A DNA stretch of 64,000 nt, from contig CM055113.1 in the NCBI GenBank assembly GCA_029204225.1, positions 34,130,329 through 34,194,328 on the forward strand, read 5' to 3'. Position 1 is the first letter of the stretch. Each line of letters begins with the position of its first letter. Made by a program: the position numbers and the translations under genes. Of the stretch, positions 48,195-58,952 are shown piece by piece. This DNA comes from Diphasiastrum complanatum. Its lineage: Eukaryota; Streptophyta; Lycopodiopsida; Lycopodiales; Lycopodiaceae. The notes below the pieces were generated by a model, which saw only the letters and a list, made by a program, of their open reading frames with translations, did no database searches and was not told where the DNA came from.

Positions 48195-51134
48195 TTGTAT
48201 TGTGATCTAATCCTACAAGAGGAGATCAGAAGATTAGCATCCTCCTCAGGCTCAGGATCATATCCTCAAGTTCTATATTCAAAAATCAGAAGTTTAGATC
48301 CAAGAGATCTACAAAGTCAAGCTCTACTGACAAGAAGAGCAACATGCAGTCTGGACCAAATTCCGGTTCAGGCTCGAATTCAAGCTCTTCATCATTCCAA
48401 CTAGTGCAGAATCTTTTCTGCAAATACTGTAAGAGGACTGGCCACGAAATTAAGGACTGCCAAACTTTGAAGTAAAACAACAAAAATAAGAAACAGTTCC
48501 AACAACAAGCACATACTGCTACAGCTAGCAGTCACTCAAATCAACAACAAGAAGAAAAAGATAAAGTAGCTTTCATGACCAAAGTTGGAGAACAACAGGA
48601 TATCGATTCCTGGTATCTAGATTTCGAAGCAACTCAACACATGACTCACTCACCATTGCGACTGGTTCACAGACTACAAGTCATTCACCCACTCTCGAGT
48701 TGTGCAACTTGGAGACAACTCATCACATTCAATCAAAGGTGAAGGAATAGTCAGAGTTGAATTCAAAAGAGTTGAAGTTAAGTTGCTGTCTAATGTTCTT
48801 GACGTTCCAAATATGACCAAAAATCTGCTCTCAGTTAGCAGAATCACCGATTCAGGTCGGAAAGTCAAATTCAATACATAAGACTGCACAATTCTTGACA
48901 AATCCTGGAAGGCTCTAGCCTATGAAAGAAGAAGCGGCTATCTATACAAACTCAGCCATTGCTATTCTTCTAACAATCAAGCTCTTCACACAACCACTTC
49001 TGAATCAACTATTGTGCTGTGGCATTTCAGACTTGGCCATCTTAACTTCAACAGTATTCAACAAATGTCAACTTAGAGTCTAGTACAAGAAAAGCTTTCA
49101 GTCAGCAAGCCAACTTCTTCATGCGAAAGCTGTATTATTAGCAAGCATGCAAGAAGTACCTTCAGTTCAGACTCAATTCACACATCCAAGGGTTTGCTTG
49201 ACCTTGTACATAGCGACATTTGTGGCCTGATGCAGACTGTTTCCACAGGAGGAGCTCTCTATTTCCTAACCTTCATCGACGACTTCTCTCGAAGGACTGC
49301 AACCTACTATCTGAAGAACAACTCTGAAGCATTCAAGTTCTTCATGCAGTTCAAGGCGTCTGTAGAGAACCAGACCCATAGGAAGATCAAGGCTCTACGC
49401 ACAGATGGAGGGGGAGAGTACATCTCCACAAAATTCAAGGAGTTCTGCAAGGCCAACAGGATACATCAACAATATACAACCATCTACTCACCTCAGTCCA
49501 ATGGTGTAGCTGAACGGAAGAATCGGACACTCATCGAGAGTGCCAAGAACATGATGGCCCATGTCTCTCTTCCAAAGAAATTATGGGCAGAAATTGTTAC
49601 TATAGCTGCCTATTTATAGAATCGATCCATCACCAAAGCCCTGAATGGCAAGATATCTTATGAGGTGTGGACATGATCAAAACCATCACTCAAACATATT
49701 CGAGTGTTTGGATGCATCACTTTCGCTCAGATCCCTAAGGATCTAAGAAGAAAGCTAGATGACAAGAGCATGAAAACGATTTTCATTGGCTATTCCCCAT
49801 ATTATAAGCCATACAAGCTCTAAAATTTGGACACCGAGAAGGCATTCACCAGTAGAGATGTCATTTTTGTGGAAGACCAGTTCATCGACCACAAGGAAAA
49901 GTCGTTGATAATTCTGACCCAAGAATCGAGCAACCAAACAATTCCGATCCAGGGATTGAAATGCTGAATAACGACGATGACTCAAACAATGAGTCAGAAC
50001 CTCAACGAGTCAACCCACATCAGAGGACCGAAGTTCAACCCAGAAAGTCGAACAGGTCCAGACAGTCTCCATCCAGATTTATGGATGATCTGGCCTGCTA
50101 CTTCATGTAAGAACCAAACACAGTTGCTGAGGCGATGTCTACTCCTGATGTTGACTAGTGGAAAGCAGCGATGGACACTGAATTCAACTCTCTTGTGGAG
50201 AATTAGACATGGACACTCACTGAGCTGCCAAAGGACCAGAAACTAGTTCCATGCAAATGGATATTCAAAGCAAAGTATGACGCTGAAGGAAGGCTAAATC
50301 GATACAAGGCCAGGCCAGTCGCCAAAGGCTTTTTCCAGATTCCAGATCTAGATTATTCAGAAACCTTGTCGAACATGCTTCGATCCGCCTACTCCTCTAC
50401 TTTGTAGCCGTAGCAGATCTTGAAGTCCACCAGATGGATGTCCAGACCGCTTTCCTCAATAGAACCATCGAAGAGAAACTCTACATGACGCAGCCAGAGG
50501 GATACGAACTCAATGGCAAGCAACAACACTTTGTATGCAAAATTCACAAGGCGCTCTACTAGCTAACACAGTCATTCAGAGCCTGGTTCTAGAAGATCAA
50601 CGCATTTCTGATAGAGAATGATTTTATTCCAAACTCAGCAGACTCGAATGTCTACTTCAAGTCTGTATCATATTACTTCATTATCATCACTCTCTACGTG
50701 TCTCAGAATTCAAATTCAACGAGATCGACCCAGCAGAGACTGATCTTTATCAGTCAGCAATGATATCTCAACAACGTGTTGGAAAAATATGGAATGGCCA
50801 ACTACAAACCAAGTGACTTTCCACTCGACTCTGGACTATAGCTACCAAAGGAACCACTCGACACTGGACTATAGCTACCAAAACCTTGCAAACCACTTCC
50901 TACAACAATCTATTGTGACAATCAAAACACAATAGCGCTATCTCTCAATCCGAGATTTCACTCTCGAAGCAAACATATAGAAATCAAGTATCATTACCTT
51001 ATAGAGAATGTGCACAAGAAGGAAGTAGAACTGGTTTTCTGCAAAACAAACTACATGGCAGTAAATTACTTCACAAAGGCTCTATCAAAGGAGCAGCATC
51101 TCAGATTTAATGATATGTTAAATCTGAAGATCAA
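48195..51134 (+). pseudogene. copia element G, gag C-terminus to RNase H, broken
   Basis: Gag survives from a Ser-rich linker to a CCHC knuckle (CKYCKRTGHEIKDC, 48417). Protease reads WYLDFEATQHMT (48612), so Asp-Ser-Gly is Asp-Phe-Glu. The integrase is the best part: 49194-49619 is open, with VHSDICG, TDGGGEY and NGVAERKNRTL (all three acidic residues). The spacer and RT N-terminus follow with many stops. At about 50699 the conserved ITLYV is cut after YV and passes into unrelated sequence, so YVDD is gone. The RNase H C-terminus (SKHIEIKYHYLIENV, near 50970) reaches a stop near 51155. Gag N-terminus and 5' LTR are not recognisable. Confidence 0.88.
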
Positions 51135-51163
51135 AGTTTTTCAAGATCCACATTAAGGGAGAG

Positions 51164-51480
51164 TGTTACATTTCTTATGCTTAGTCTTAAACAAATCGTT
51201 CAAGTAATGAGCATCCTGAAAAACCAAAGGCTGACAACATGTTTTCGGGCCTTCACATTTTTTTTTGAGATTTCTTGTGCCTTAAACATTTTTAAGACAC
51301 CTTCTCCTTTTTCATCTTTTTTGCAACTTTGTGAAAAAAGCGACACAATGGCCAAGTGGCCAGAATGTCTTAGAAATCATTTTTTAAGACATATTCTCCT
51401 TTTTTTGCCTTTTTCGCAACTTCGCAAAAAATGCGACACAGTGGCCAAGTGGCCAGAATGTCGGATATGCTCAAGAGTTA
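51164..51480 (+). mobile_element. 3' LTR of element G
   Basis: TGTTACATTTC starts after the polypurine tract TTAAGGGAGAG. Inside, a ~92-bp unit is tandemly repeated (51293 and 51385), each with TTCTCCTTTTT, a GCGACACA(A/G)TGG motif and GGCCAAGTGGCCAGAATGTC. The GCGACA motif links it to the other LTRs of the second family. Confidence 0.7.
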
Positions 51481-51530
51481 CGAGAATCGTACATTACTTG
51501 TTTGTTCCACGAAAGATACAAGTATTGGTA

Positions 51531-51860
51531 TGACATGGATTTGTCCCATATACTTACTTCATATACTTATGTACTAATCCAAGCTACTTATTTTTTTGCG
51601 ATTTGCTGCACATTTTGTACAACTACTTTTCAATGCATAACTAATGATTTAGTAGAAAGATAAAGACCAAAACCAATATTTTGATCAGTATGGCAGTCGT
51701 CCTGATCTGGTGAGGATATGGTTTGGCCTCGCTATAAGCAACACTCAGTAAGAGAAGATTGGACAATAACATTTTATTTACATTGCATGTTGTCTAGTGT
51801 GGTGGGATAGTGACAGGTACCAACTGGATGCTATAGACCTGGGTTATGGGGAGTCCCTTC
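51531..51860 (+). repeat. leader repeat, copy 3
   Basis: Shares with 378-861 and 2850-3361 the ACATGGATTTG(T/C)CC motif, GATCAGTATGGCAG then CTGATCTGG, AGAAGATTGGAC and the distal GTGGGATAGTGACAGGTA block. It is more diverged than the other two. It directly precedes the unrecognised coding region at 51900. Confidence 0.6.
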
Positions 51861-51899
51861 CTCCCCGTAATCTATTCATTCAAACTTTGATATGTTGGC

Positions 51900-53009
51900 A
51901 TGAAAAGAGTTGTCATGTTGCACAGTTTTATCATTGAGACTGATCGTGCTACCTGTAACGCTGCTGGACTAGAAGATAAGGTTCTATGTATGGTCAACCT
52001 TTTGGATACATTACATTGGGTTAAGATTTACATGGAGTACGGTAAAAGCAAAATTGACCCGTTGGGCATTATTGAAAAATTCATTGATGACTTGGTTGAG
52101 CTTGCTGATAAGTATGAGGAAGAAGAGAAATTCTATACTATTGCATATCCGAAAAGGTTTTTCCTGTCTTGAAAAAGAAAATGGCCTTATTTCTGCTGAG
52201 CTCACTCTTGCTATACCCGATTCACTACCACCGCCACACCATCTTGTCTTTATTGATGAGCAGACAAGGATAGTGCTTCGTAACTTGAAATTTTCTCCCA
52301 AGATATCGATGATGCTGGTGATCAATCCGCTTCTGAATTCTGTCAATCTAAAAATTGTCGAGTCCCTATGGTCCCCGAGCATACTATTGAATTCAAATCC
52401 GCCCGTATTGCTTATAAACTTTGGAGCCTACCTTCAGTCAATTTTCTTGCTCCTTTACCTATTAAGCTTTGGATTATACTTGCACATTTGACTGAAAAAG
52501 AGGTACAGACTTGCAAACTTGCTTTCTTAAACAAGATTTCTATCCTTGAGACACCCATTGCCTTTGACAATATTATACACATAAACAAATTTTAGCCTTC
52601 TAGATGCCCTTATGAGCAGACTTGGGCACGAGTACGAGGCCATTTTGATACTGGTTTCAACAGAATGAATCTTCACCAAGCTAGAATTTGGAACTGGAAA
52701 AGACCCTTCTTTAAATGCAGATGCGGTGACAAATGTAAGAACAATTCCTCCATTATCTAGTTTGATCATGCTATCTGGTACATGATGAATAATCTGAACA
52801 AATTCTTCCCTGGGGCTTCGCTACAAAATCAACTTAATGTCTTCTTTCTTTGGCTACACAAGCCTATTAGGGATGTTGTCAAATCACACCTGACTTTCCT
52901 TTTTATCCGCCAATATATGATAGACGCATCCATTGAGCTTGCTGCAAATCCTTCTGCCAAACTCCTTGCAAACCTGGGCGATGCCGATAATATTAGAGAA
53001 ATTGAATGA
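51900..53009 (+). pseudogene. second unrecognised coding region
   Basis: I do not recognise it. An ATG at 51900 opens 90 codons of a Glu/Asp-rich, probably helical segment (MVNLLDTLHWVKIYMEYG; IIEKFIDDLVELADKYEEEE). The frame shifts near 52165 and again near 52300, then a long frame runs to 53009 with stops only near 52593 and 52757. The last part contains a Cys pair cluster (FFKCRCGDKCK near 52710) and a hydrophobic/basic helical end (IRDVVKSHLTFLFIRQYM; DADNIREIE). With two frameshifts and two stops in ~370 codons, decay is mild. A further short open block lies at 53090-53200. It could be a host, transposon or endogenised viral structural-type protein; no motif decides. Confidence 0.45.
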
Positions 53010-53399
53010 TTGCTCAAAAGACCTAGCTTTTCCACGTTACAAGTTCTTATAAAATTCTAATAAAAAAACTTTCACATTTTGTTATCTTAGGCCAAGGTGT
53101 GAGTGAAAGAAAGAAATTCACAGGATACAAAGGGAAAGAAGGTCAAGGCAGTGGTACAAAGGATGATTTGCCAGTAAAGAAACTGGATTTCTTCAGGGAT
53201 TGACATGCTTGCAAGATGATGAAGTTTTAAATAGAAGGGAAATTATAAAGAATACGGTGGATCGACTATAGCTCAATACACATAATGCTAAGGAAAAACT
53301 CTTTCTACATTTACTTTACCGCAATAGGATATTTAAGACCATTCATGTGAAGCAATTTTACGCTCGTTGTTTACTACAATTATTCGGCTTTATACATGA

Positions 53400-53543
53400 T
53401 GTTAGAAATCCATAAATCATAATATGGATGGACAGACTAGGATTCGAACCCAGGACCTCCCTCATACCGGATGAGATGCACTGCCACTGAGCTATCCGCT
53501 CTGTTTGATAGTTCTCTCTAGAGTGTGGATTGATATTCCAACA
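53400..53543 (-). mobile_element. 144-bp LTR of a miniature (TRIM-like) element
   Basis: On the minus strand it starts TGTTGGAATATCAATCC, directly after a polypurine tract (CTTGAGGGGGGGGG, 53544-53557), and ends GGATTTCTAACA. A primer-binding-like TGGTGTCAGAGCC lies only ~70 bp upstream of the polypurine tract (53616-53628). A short LTR, tiny interior and no coding match terminal-repeat retrotransposons in miniature. The 5' LTR is missing apart from a possible ...CCTAACA. Confidence 0.65.
53431..53503 (-). tRNA. tRNA-like sequence inside the miniature LTR
   Basis: On the minus strand it reads GATAGCTCAGTGGCAGTGC (box A/D-arm), an anticodon-arm-like TCTCA...TGAGG with a seven-base loop containing CGG, and GGGTTCGAATCC (box B) in a perfect-looking T arm. 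The acceptor stem does not pair well and the base before the anticodon is not T, so it is a tRNA pseudogene or tRNA-derived promoter rather than a working tRNA. Confidence 0.55.
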
Positions 53544-53648
53544 CCCCCCCCCTCAAGCCACACTTGGTTGGGGTCCTAGTTGTCACCTGCCCCACAACTT
53601 GGGCCACCTAACCATGGCTCTGACACCATGAACTGTTAGGTCTAACTT

Positions 53649-53661
53649 GGCTCTGATACCA
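53649..53661 (-). other. primer-binding site, minus strand
   Basis: The minus strand reads TGGTATCAGAGCC directly after the end (...CCTACA) of the LTR at 53662-54182, so this LTR also occupies a 5' position. Confidence 0.8.
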
Positions 53662-53745
53662 TGTAGGAAAGCAAGAGTCAAGTCACCGAGATCTAGCTAT
53701 CAATCAATCTCCACAGAAAACAAGAGAAAAGAGGTTGGGCGCCCA

Positions 53746-53841
<96 letters not shown>

Positions 53842-54182
53842 CAGTAACAAGAGCAATGGAGAGCAATGCTTAGCCAAACTGTAAAAATGGAATACACAAT
53901 GAGCATCTAAGTACTCTACCTGGATGTGGCCAAATGCCACCAAACCCTAAGGTTAACCACTTACTAAATGTAGGGCACCTCCAAAAGTCAAGATAGGGCC
54001 CCTAAACAAAATTAGACCCCTAAGGACCCGCGAGTCAGTACATGACCAAAATTGGGTCCAACTGAACTTAAGACAAACTTAAGATGGCCTAAATAACTAA
54101 ATACCCATGGTTACACAAATCTCAACCTTTTGGGTCAAAGTAACCTATGGATTAACTTTAGCATAGTCATTTATTTCTAACA
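53662..54182 (-). mobile_element. LTR at the 3' end of element F (521 bp)
   Basis: On the minus strand, TGTTAGAAATAAATG follows the polypurine tract AAGGAGGG and the LTR ends ...TTTCCTACA against a primer-binding site. It contains a GA microsatellite at 53751-53838. Its start resembles the element A LTR. It is not the family of the LTR at 56560-56828. Confidence 0.75.
53751..53838. repeat. (GA)n microsatellite
   Basis: A pure GA run of about 88 bp within the element F LTR. Confidence 0.98.
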
Positions 54183-54219
54183 CCCTCCTTAAATGACAAT
54201 GCAAAAACTGAAATCTTTA

Positions 54220-55179
54220 CTATGTAACAAAACCAACACGTGGTATCAAATTTAAAGCTTTGCATAAAGCTTCAAATCTGACTCTAGGCAACGCCTTAGT
54301 GGAGAGTTCCGCAATATTATCCTCCGTAGGACAATATTCAAGTAAAATGTCGCCATCATGAAGTCTCTCCCGAACAAAGTGAGAATGGATCTCGATGTGT
54401 TTCGTCCTTGCATGAAAAACAAGATTCCGTGCAATGGCAATAGCACTTTGACTATCACTCAAGTTAAGAGTGGCTGAGGGCTCGCCAAACTTCATGTCAA
54501 CAAGTAGTCTTCTCAGCCATAAACACTCTGTTGTGGCTGAAAATATCGCTCTATATTTTGCCTCACTAGAAGAAGTAGCAACAATGGGCTGCTTTTTACT
54601 TGACCACGAAATTGCAGAATCTCCATAGAAAAAGCAATGTCCACTTGTAGAGTGTCTAGTATCTTGATCTCCGCCCCAATTCGAGTCACTAAAACCAACC
54701 AAACATGCATCATCACAAGCAGGAAAAATCAGTTTATGACTTCTTGTTCCTTAAAGATATCGAAAGATCCTCTTCAACGCTTTCCAATGTGATGTCATCG
54801 GGGCACGCATGCATTGACTCATGAGTGAGACACTATAAGAAATGTCCGGTTTTGAATTACATAGGTAAATGAGACAGCCAATAGCTTGACAATATAAAGT
54901 AGTGTCAAATAATTCACCATCACCTTGACTACTTAATTTCAGACCTATCTCCATAGGTGTAGCAACCGGCTTGCAATCTTCCATCTTGAACCGCTTCAAA
55001 ATCTGTCCAATGTAGCATTCTAGAGAGATGAAAATTCCAGCCCCTTCTTGTACAAATTCAAGACCAAGATAAAAATGCAATAGGCCTAAATCTGAGGTTT
55101 CGAAAATCATTACCCATTTAGAACCAATTGCCTTCTTCCCATGAGGAAGATCAACAAGAACCCAAATCTGGCTCTTCAT
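54220..55179 (-). pseudogene. element F RT and RNase H, YVDD deleted
   Basis: Minus-strand frame in two open halves separated by one stop (near 54748). It begins with the RT start (SQIWVLVDLPHGKKAIGSKWV), then jumps in frame to DLGLLHFYLGLEFVQEG, so fingers and palm with YVDD are deleted. It continues with TPMEIGLKLS, a YCQAIGCLIYL connection domain and RNase H (VGFSDSNWGGDQDTRHSTSG; SSEAKYRAIFSATTECLWLRR; ARTKHIEIHSHFVRERL), ending at 54220. Confidence 0.9.
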
Positions 55180-55556
55180 AAGTGAGTAGATGTAAGAGCA
55201 AAATATGAAAAATCAGCATAGTCCACTGATTTTGTAGAGGCACGTGTCTTTCCATCATAAAATGAACTTACTTTGTTGTCCTGCAAAGTCGACAACAACC
55301 ACCGTGGGACTGTTTTGGACTGTCCAACAGCCATGTCTCTTCTTACAATTTGTTGTCCAAGATCCTCCGACACCGCACTTGGCTTTCCAAGATCTTCCAA
55401 AATTGGTCCTTGTTGTCCAACAGTTCTTGCAGGCTGATTATGAGCAACAACGGGCGGTTCTTGATGAACATCAGGCTCTAAACTTGATGAGGTGTTGGGC
55501 AGATCGAAACTGGTTGATTGCTGCCCCTTTTCTCCTATAATAGAAGATGGTACCAA
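55176..55556 (-). pseudogene. element F integrase-RT linker
   Basis: A Pro/Gln/Ser-rich open segment between integrase and RT, typical of the variable copia linker, in a frame different from RT. The 55560-55750 interval holds the integrase C-terminal part in broken frames. Confidence 0.7.
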
Positions 55557-55753
55557 ATCTGAAAAAAACCTTCAGCATTCATACTATGTGGGTTGTCCCC
55601 CTTCAAGATATGAGTTGGGGCCACATCCAATGAATTCTTTTCATCAAAATGCACATCACGACTAACAATAATCTTGTTAGTGCTTAAATGAACAGCCTAT
55701 ATTCTTTGCTTTCACTACTATAGCCAACAAAAATGCATTTAACTCCTTCATCC

Positions 55754-56450
55754 TCAAGCTTTGTACGAAGTATATTCTTGAACAAAAGCATAAGCCGTAC
55801 AACCAAAAATGCGAAAGTGAGAGATTGTAGGCTTCTTTCCATACCAAACTTCATAAGGGGTTAATACTTTCAATGCTTTAGTAAGACAACGATTGCTTAT
55901 GTATGCTGCCGTTATAACCGCTTCAGCCCAAAACTTGTGAGGCAGCCCCTTTGCTTTGAGCATGCAACGGGCCATCTCCATGAGTGTGCGATTCTTTCGC
56001 TCGGCAACACCATTTTGTTGGCTTGAGTCGCCAAAGAAAATGTACCTTGAGTTCGTTGATGTGAGAGTAGAAAAAAGGTTCTTACATGGCGTCATGTGTT
56101 GTGAAACACCTGAATCAAGATACCATTGGCAGGCACCTCTACTTGACTGTTCTTGTACCATCAGCGCCTTATCATCCTCTTGGAAATTTCTGACAGAGTT
56201 AGAAGCTCCATCTTGGTGCTGCCGCATATTTTTTCTCGCTTCGTTGTGTTTGAGAATGCGACAATCCTTTATGTCGTGATTGGATCTTTTGCAAAACCTG
56301 CAAAAGTGTTTGGTCTTTGGTGGTTGTTGTTGACAACTGTGCTGTTGCTATGATTGTTGCGTTGAATCTGGTTGTCCTGCCTTCGTCTTCTTGTCCTTGA
56401 AGGTCTTCTTCTTGGACTGCTGCTTATTAGAGTACAATACCATTGACTTG
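55754..56450 (-). pseudogene. element F gag C-terminus, protease fused to integrase
   Basis: Minus strand: a Lys-rich gag tail, a CCHC-type knuckle (CRFCKRSNHDIKDC, near 56300) and protease WYLDSGVSQHMTPCKNL (near 56130). After IFFGDSS the frame passes directly into QQNGVAERKNRTLMEMARCM, so the protease C-terminus and most of the integrase core are removed in frame. The spacer YEVWYGKKPTISHFRIFGC follows. 157 codons from 56227 are uninterrupted. Confidence 0.88.
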
Positions 56451-56559
56451 GTACTCATTGTGGATAAGCTCTTTCTCCTGACCTCTTCCTACAATAGACT
56501 TGCTGTCAGTTTCTAGAGAGACAACATAGGAGTATTGCTCAAAAGTAATACAATTACAA

Positions 56560-56828
56560 AACAGTTTACTAGCTATTTAAATGAGTAATTAGGACAGTCG
56601 TTATTGGAGCGTGAAGATGTAGATAGTCTGTACTTGAATCCTGTATAAATCTATAGAGTGTCATCTTTTTCGCAAAACCTTTAGTGGAAGTCTTTGTCAA
56701 GTTTTCGCCTGTTGCAACATTCAATGTAAAAATGCAGACTCATTTTCTGCAGACATCTTTGAGAGAGTAGTTTTGAGAGAAGGAAGGAGAGCTGTTGGGA
56801 TGAGTAGGAGTTAGATTAAATTCCAACA
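56560..56828 (-). mobile_element. 5' LTR fragment upstream of element F
   Basis: The minus strand starts TGTTGGAATTTAATC at 56828 and closely follows 47560-47890 in the opposite orientation. No primer-binding site is seen. The LTR runs nearly straight into the gag C-terminus, so the gag N-terminus and leader are deleted. Confidence 0.8.
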
Positions 56829-56891
56829 ACAAGTATAGTGCACCACTGGATAGTAGAACCCAAGAGAACCATGTATAAGCATGAATGAGAT

Positions 56892-56996
<105 letters not shown>

Positions 56997-57479
56997 TCCC
57001 ACGAGTTACATCCTTTTGTAACAGGTCCAAAACCTAAATTGTCATTTGGTTTCCCTCCATAATAAAGTAACCCTACTATTTTTGGGACTAGATTCAATGT
57101 ACCCAACAATCAAATTTGAATCTACTCAAACTAGACTTATGCATTTCCCACACTTTCAAAAAGTGTTTATTCAAATACTTTTAGACTAATATAACTTTGA
57201 AAAGTCAACCTCTAAGTCTTATATGAAAATTGGCTTCAACTGCCAAATATGACCAAAATAGACTAAACTAGTTGAATTTTCACACTTCTTGCTTACACTT
57301 GGTACACCATACATTTGACTTACCAATTATAGTAGCAGTTCTTCTTTTATTATTGGGCTGAAGAAGTTGAACTTTGAGCTCATCGAGTTTTTTACCTAGA
57401 TCCGATACTTCTCATTTCCATAAGCTCTTTTGCTTTTGATCAGACTTCTTCAAATCTTCATGTTTTTCCAATCCTTAGA

Positions 57480-57870
57480 ATGTCTGCTGTGTTGCTTTCT
57501 TGATTTTTCATCTTCACTTGAACTAGAGCTCGAGTATGAACTTCACCTCGAAGAAGAACTCGAGTCAAAGTCAGAACCACTGCTCGAGTCATCTGAAGAC
57601 AATAAAACATGTCTTTTCTTCTTAGAAGAAGAAGAAGAAGAATGTTTATCAGATCTATGACTTCTAGATATTCGTGAAGTTTGATAATATTCAGCCGTCG
57701 ATATGACATGTTCCAATGTATCAGTTAGTCCTTGTCTACAATATCTATCTTTTTTTTTTTGTAGCCCTCCCAAGAACCATTCAATTTGCATTGTAACCGG
57801 GTATTGCCCTGTCAATTGACCAATCATCTTCTTTACTCTTCTGGTATATTTCCTTAAGGACTTTTTTTTC
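57480..57870 (-). pseudogene. retrotransposon gag-like fragment
   Basis: The minus-strand translation resembles the retrotransposon gag domain (YTRRVKKMIGQLTG, then MQIEWFLGGLQ, then TLEHVISTAEYYQTS), followed by a Ser/Lys-rich low-complexity tail. Ty3/gypsy-type gag is the best guess. No pol is adjacent. Confidence 0.5.
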
Positions 57871-57954
57871 CTTCTTTCTAATTGAATTCAATTGAGAAAG
57901 AATGTGAGTGGAATAACCAATTTCTCAAAATTGTTTCAAGAATTGGTTCTTTAA

Positions 57955-58952
57955 GTCGGTCCCGCTCCCAAGAGATTGGGGTGCTTAGGTATTCATGATC
58001 CTGCCGTCACCTCTCTTACTTTACTTTTTAGATGTATCCATGCCAACTTCGTTTATCCTCAATCTTGGACTCTTATGATGGCGGCTAATCTTCCTCCTCT
58101 TCCCTCAATGAACTACAATAACACTCATTCGTACTTTCTTGAATTTATGTGATCTTCATTTTCCCTCTCTATCTCCCTTCCTCACTTATTCAATTCCATT
58201 CTGAGAATTCTCCTCTCTATGCGGGAGCTTACCTTTTGGACAGGGAGCAGCTTAGTTTCCCCTCTGGAAACTCTTTGGTTTTCTAAAGCGATCACCATTT
58301 ATTCTAAGCCTTTGGCTTTGATTGAGAGTGGACTTTGCGGGAACTTGACTCGTAAGGGCCTTGTCATGTGGGACCATATCATGGACTCGATTTACTCTAG
58401 CAGTCTTTCTCGCTTGAAATATGATCTTGGGCTCTCCTCTCGTGAAAGTGTTTTCCTATCCTATGCCTTTTGTTATGGTGACCTTGGTCCTCTAACTACT
58501 TCCTCTGCTTTTGAGTGCAACAATAAATGGCTCTTCAAGGCCCTTGACAAATCAAAAAAGATTTACTACTCCTCCGTTTAGATGTTACCAAGGAACCCAA
58601 TTTTACCTTCTCATGGTGCAACTTGAAACGGAAAGTTTTTGACCCCCCCACCACCTTCCCCCCCCCCCCCTCTGGAAATGTAGATTTCGTCAAAAGCTTA
58701 AAATCAAAGCCGACAAATTTAAAATCTTTTCTATGAGGATTCTTCATCTCTCTCTTCCTGTGCGTGCCAATTATGGAGGGGATGTGTCTCATATGCTCTA
58801 AATGTAAAACATTTGATGAGGATGTGATATATTTGTTCTTTCACTATTATGCTTCGCTTTGGAAGAGTGTGTAATGCTCCTTCAATCTGTTGATGTTATG
58901 TTTTTTTGTATAAAGTCAATAATCTAACGTCAGTTTTTCGAGAAAGAAAAAA
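57955..58952 (+). pseudogene. LINE 3' end: RT C-terminus, zinc-finger domain and A tail
   Basis: Starts with the characteristic PKRLGCLGIHDP block after the RT domain, continues through a 120-codon open frame (58219-58581), and near 58740-58880 has the C-terminal zf-RVT-like pattern (LSLPVRANYGGD, then a Cys-x-x-Cys then a hydrophobic HLFFHYYASLW). It ends at an A-rich tail (58935-58952). Frames are broken. The 5' part is missing, as usual for LINEs. Confidence 0.65.

Noticed and set aside
53431-53503. Functional tRNA gene
   Set aside because: Box A and B are good, but the acceptor stem is poor and the anticodon loop lacks the usual T before the anticodon; it is enclosed in an LTR.
58219-58581. 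Independent 120-codon gene
   Set aside because: Fits better as the middle of the LINE C-terminal region, given flanking LINE signatures in other frames.
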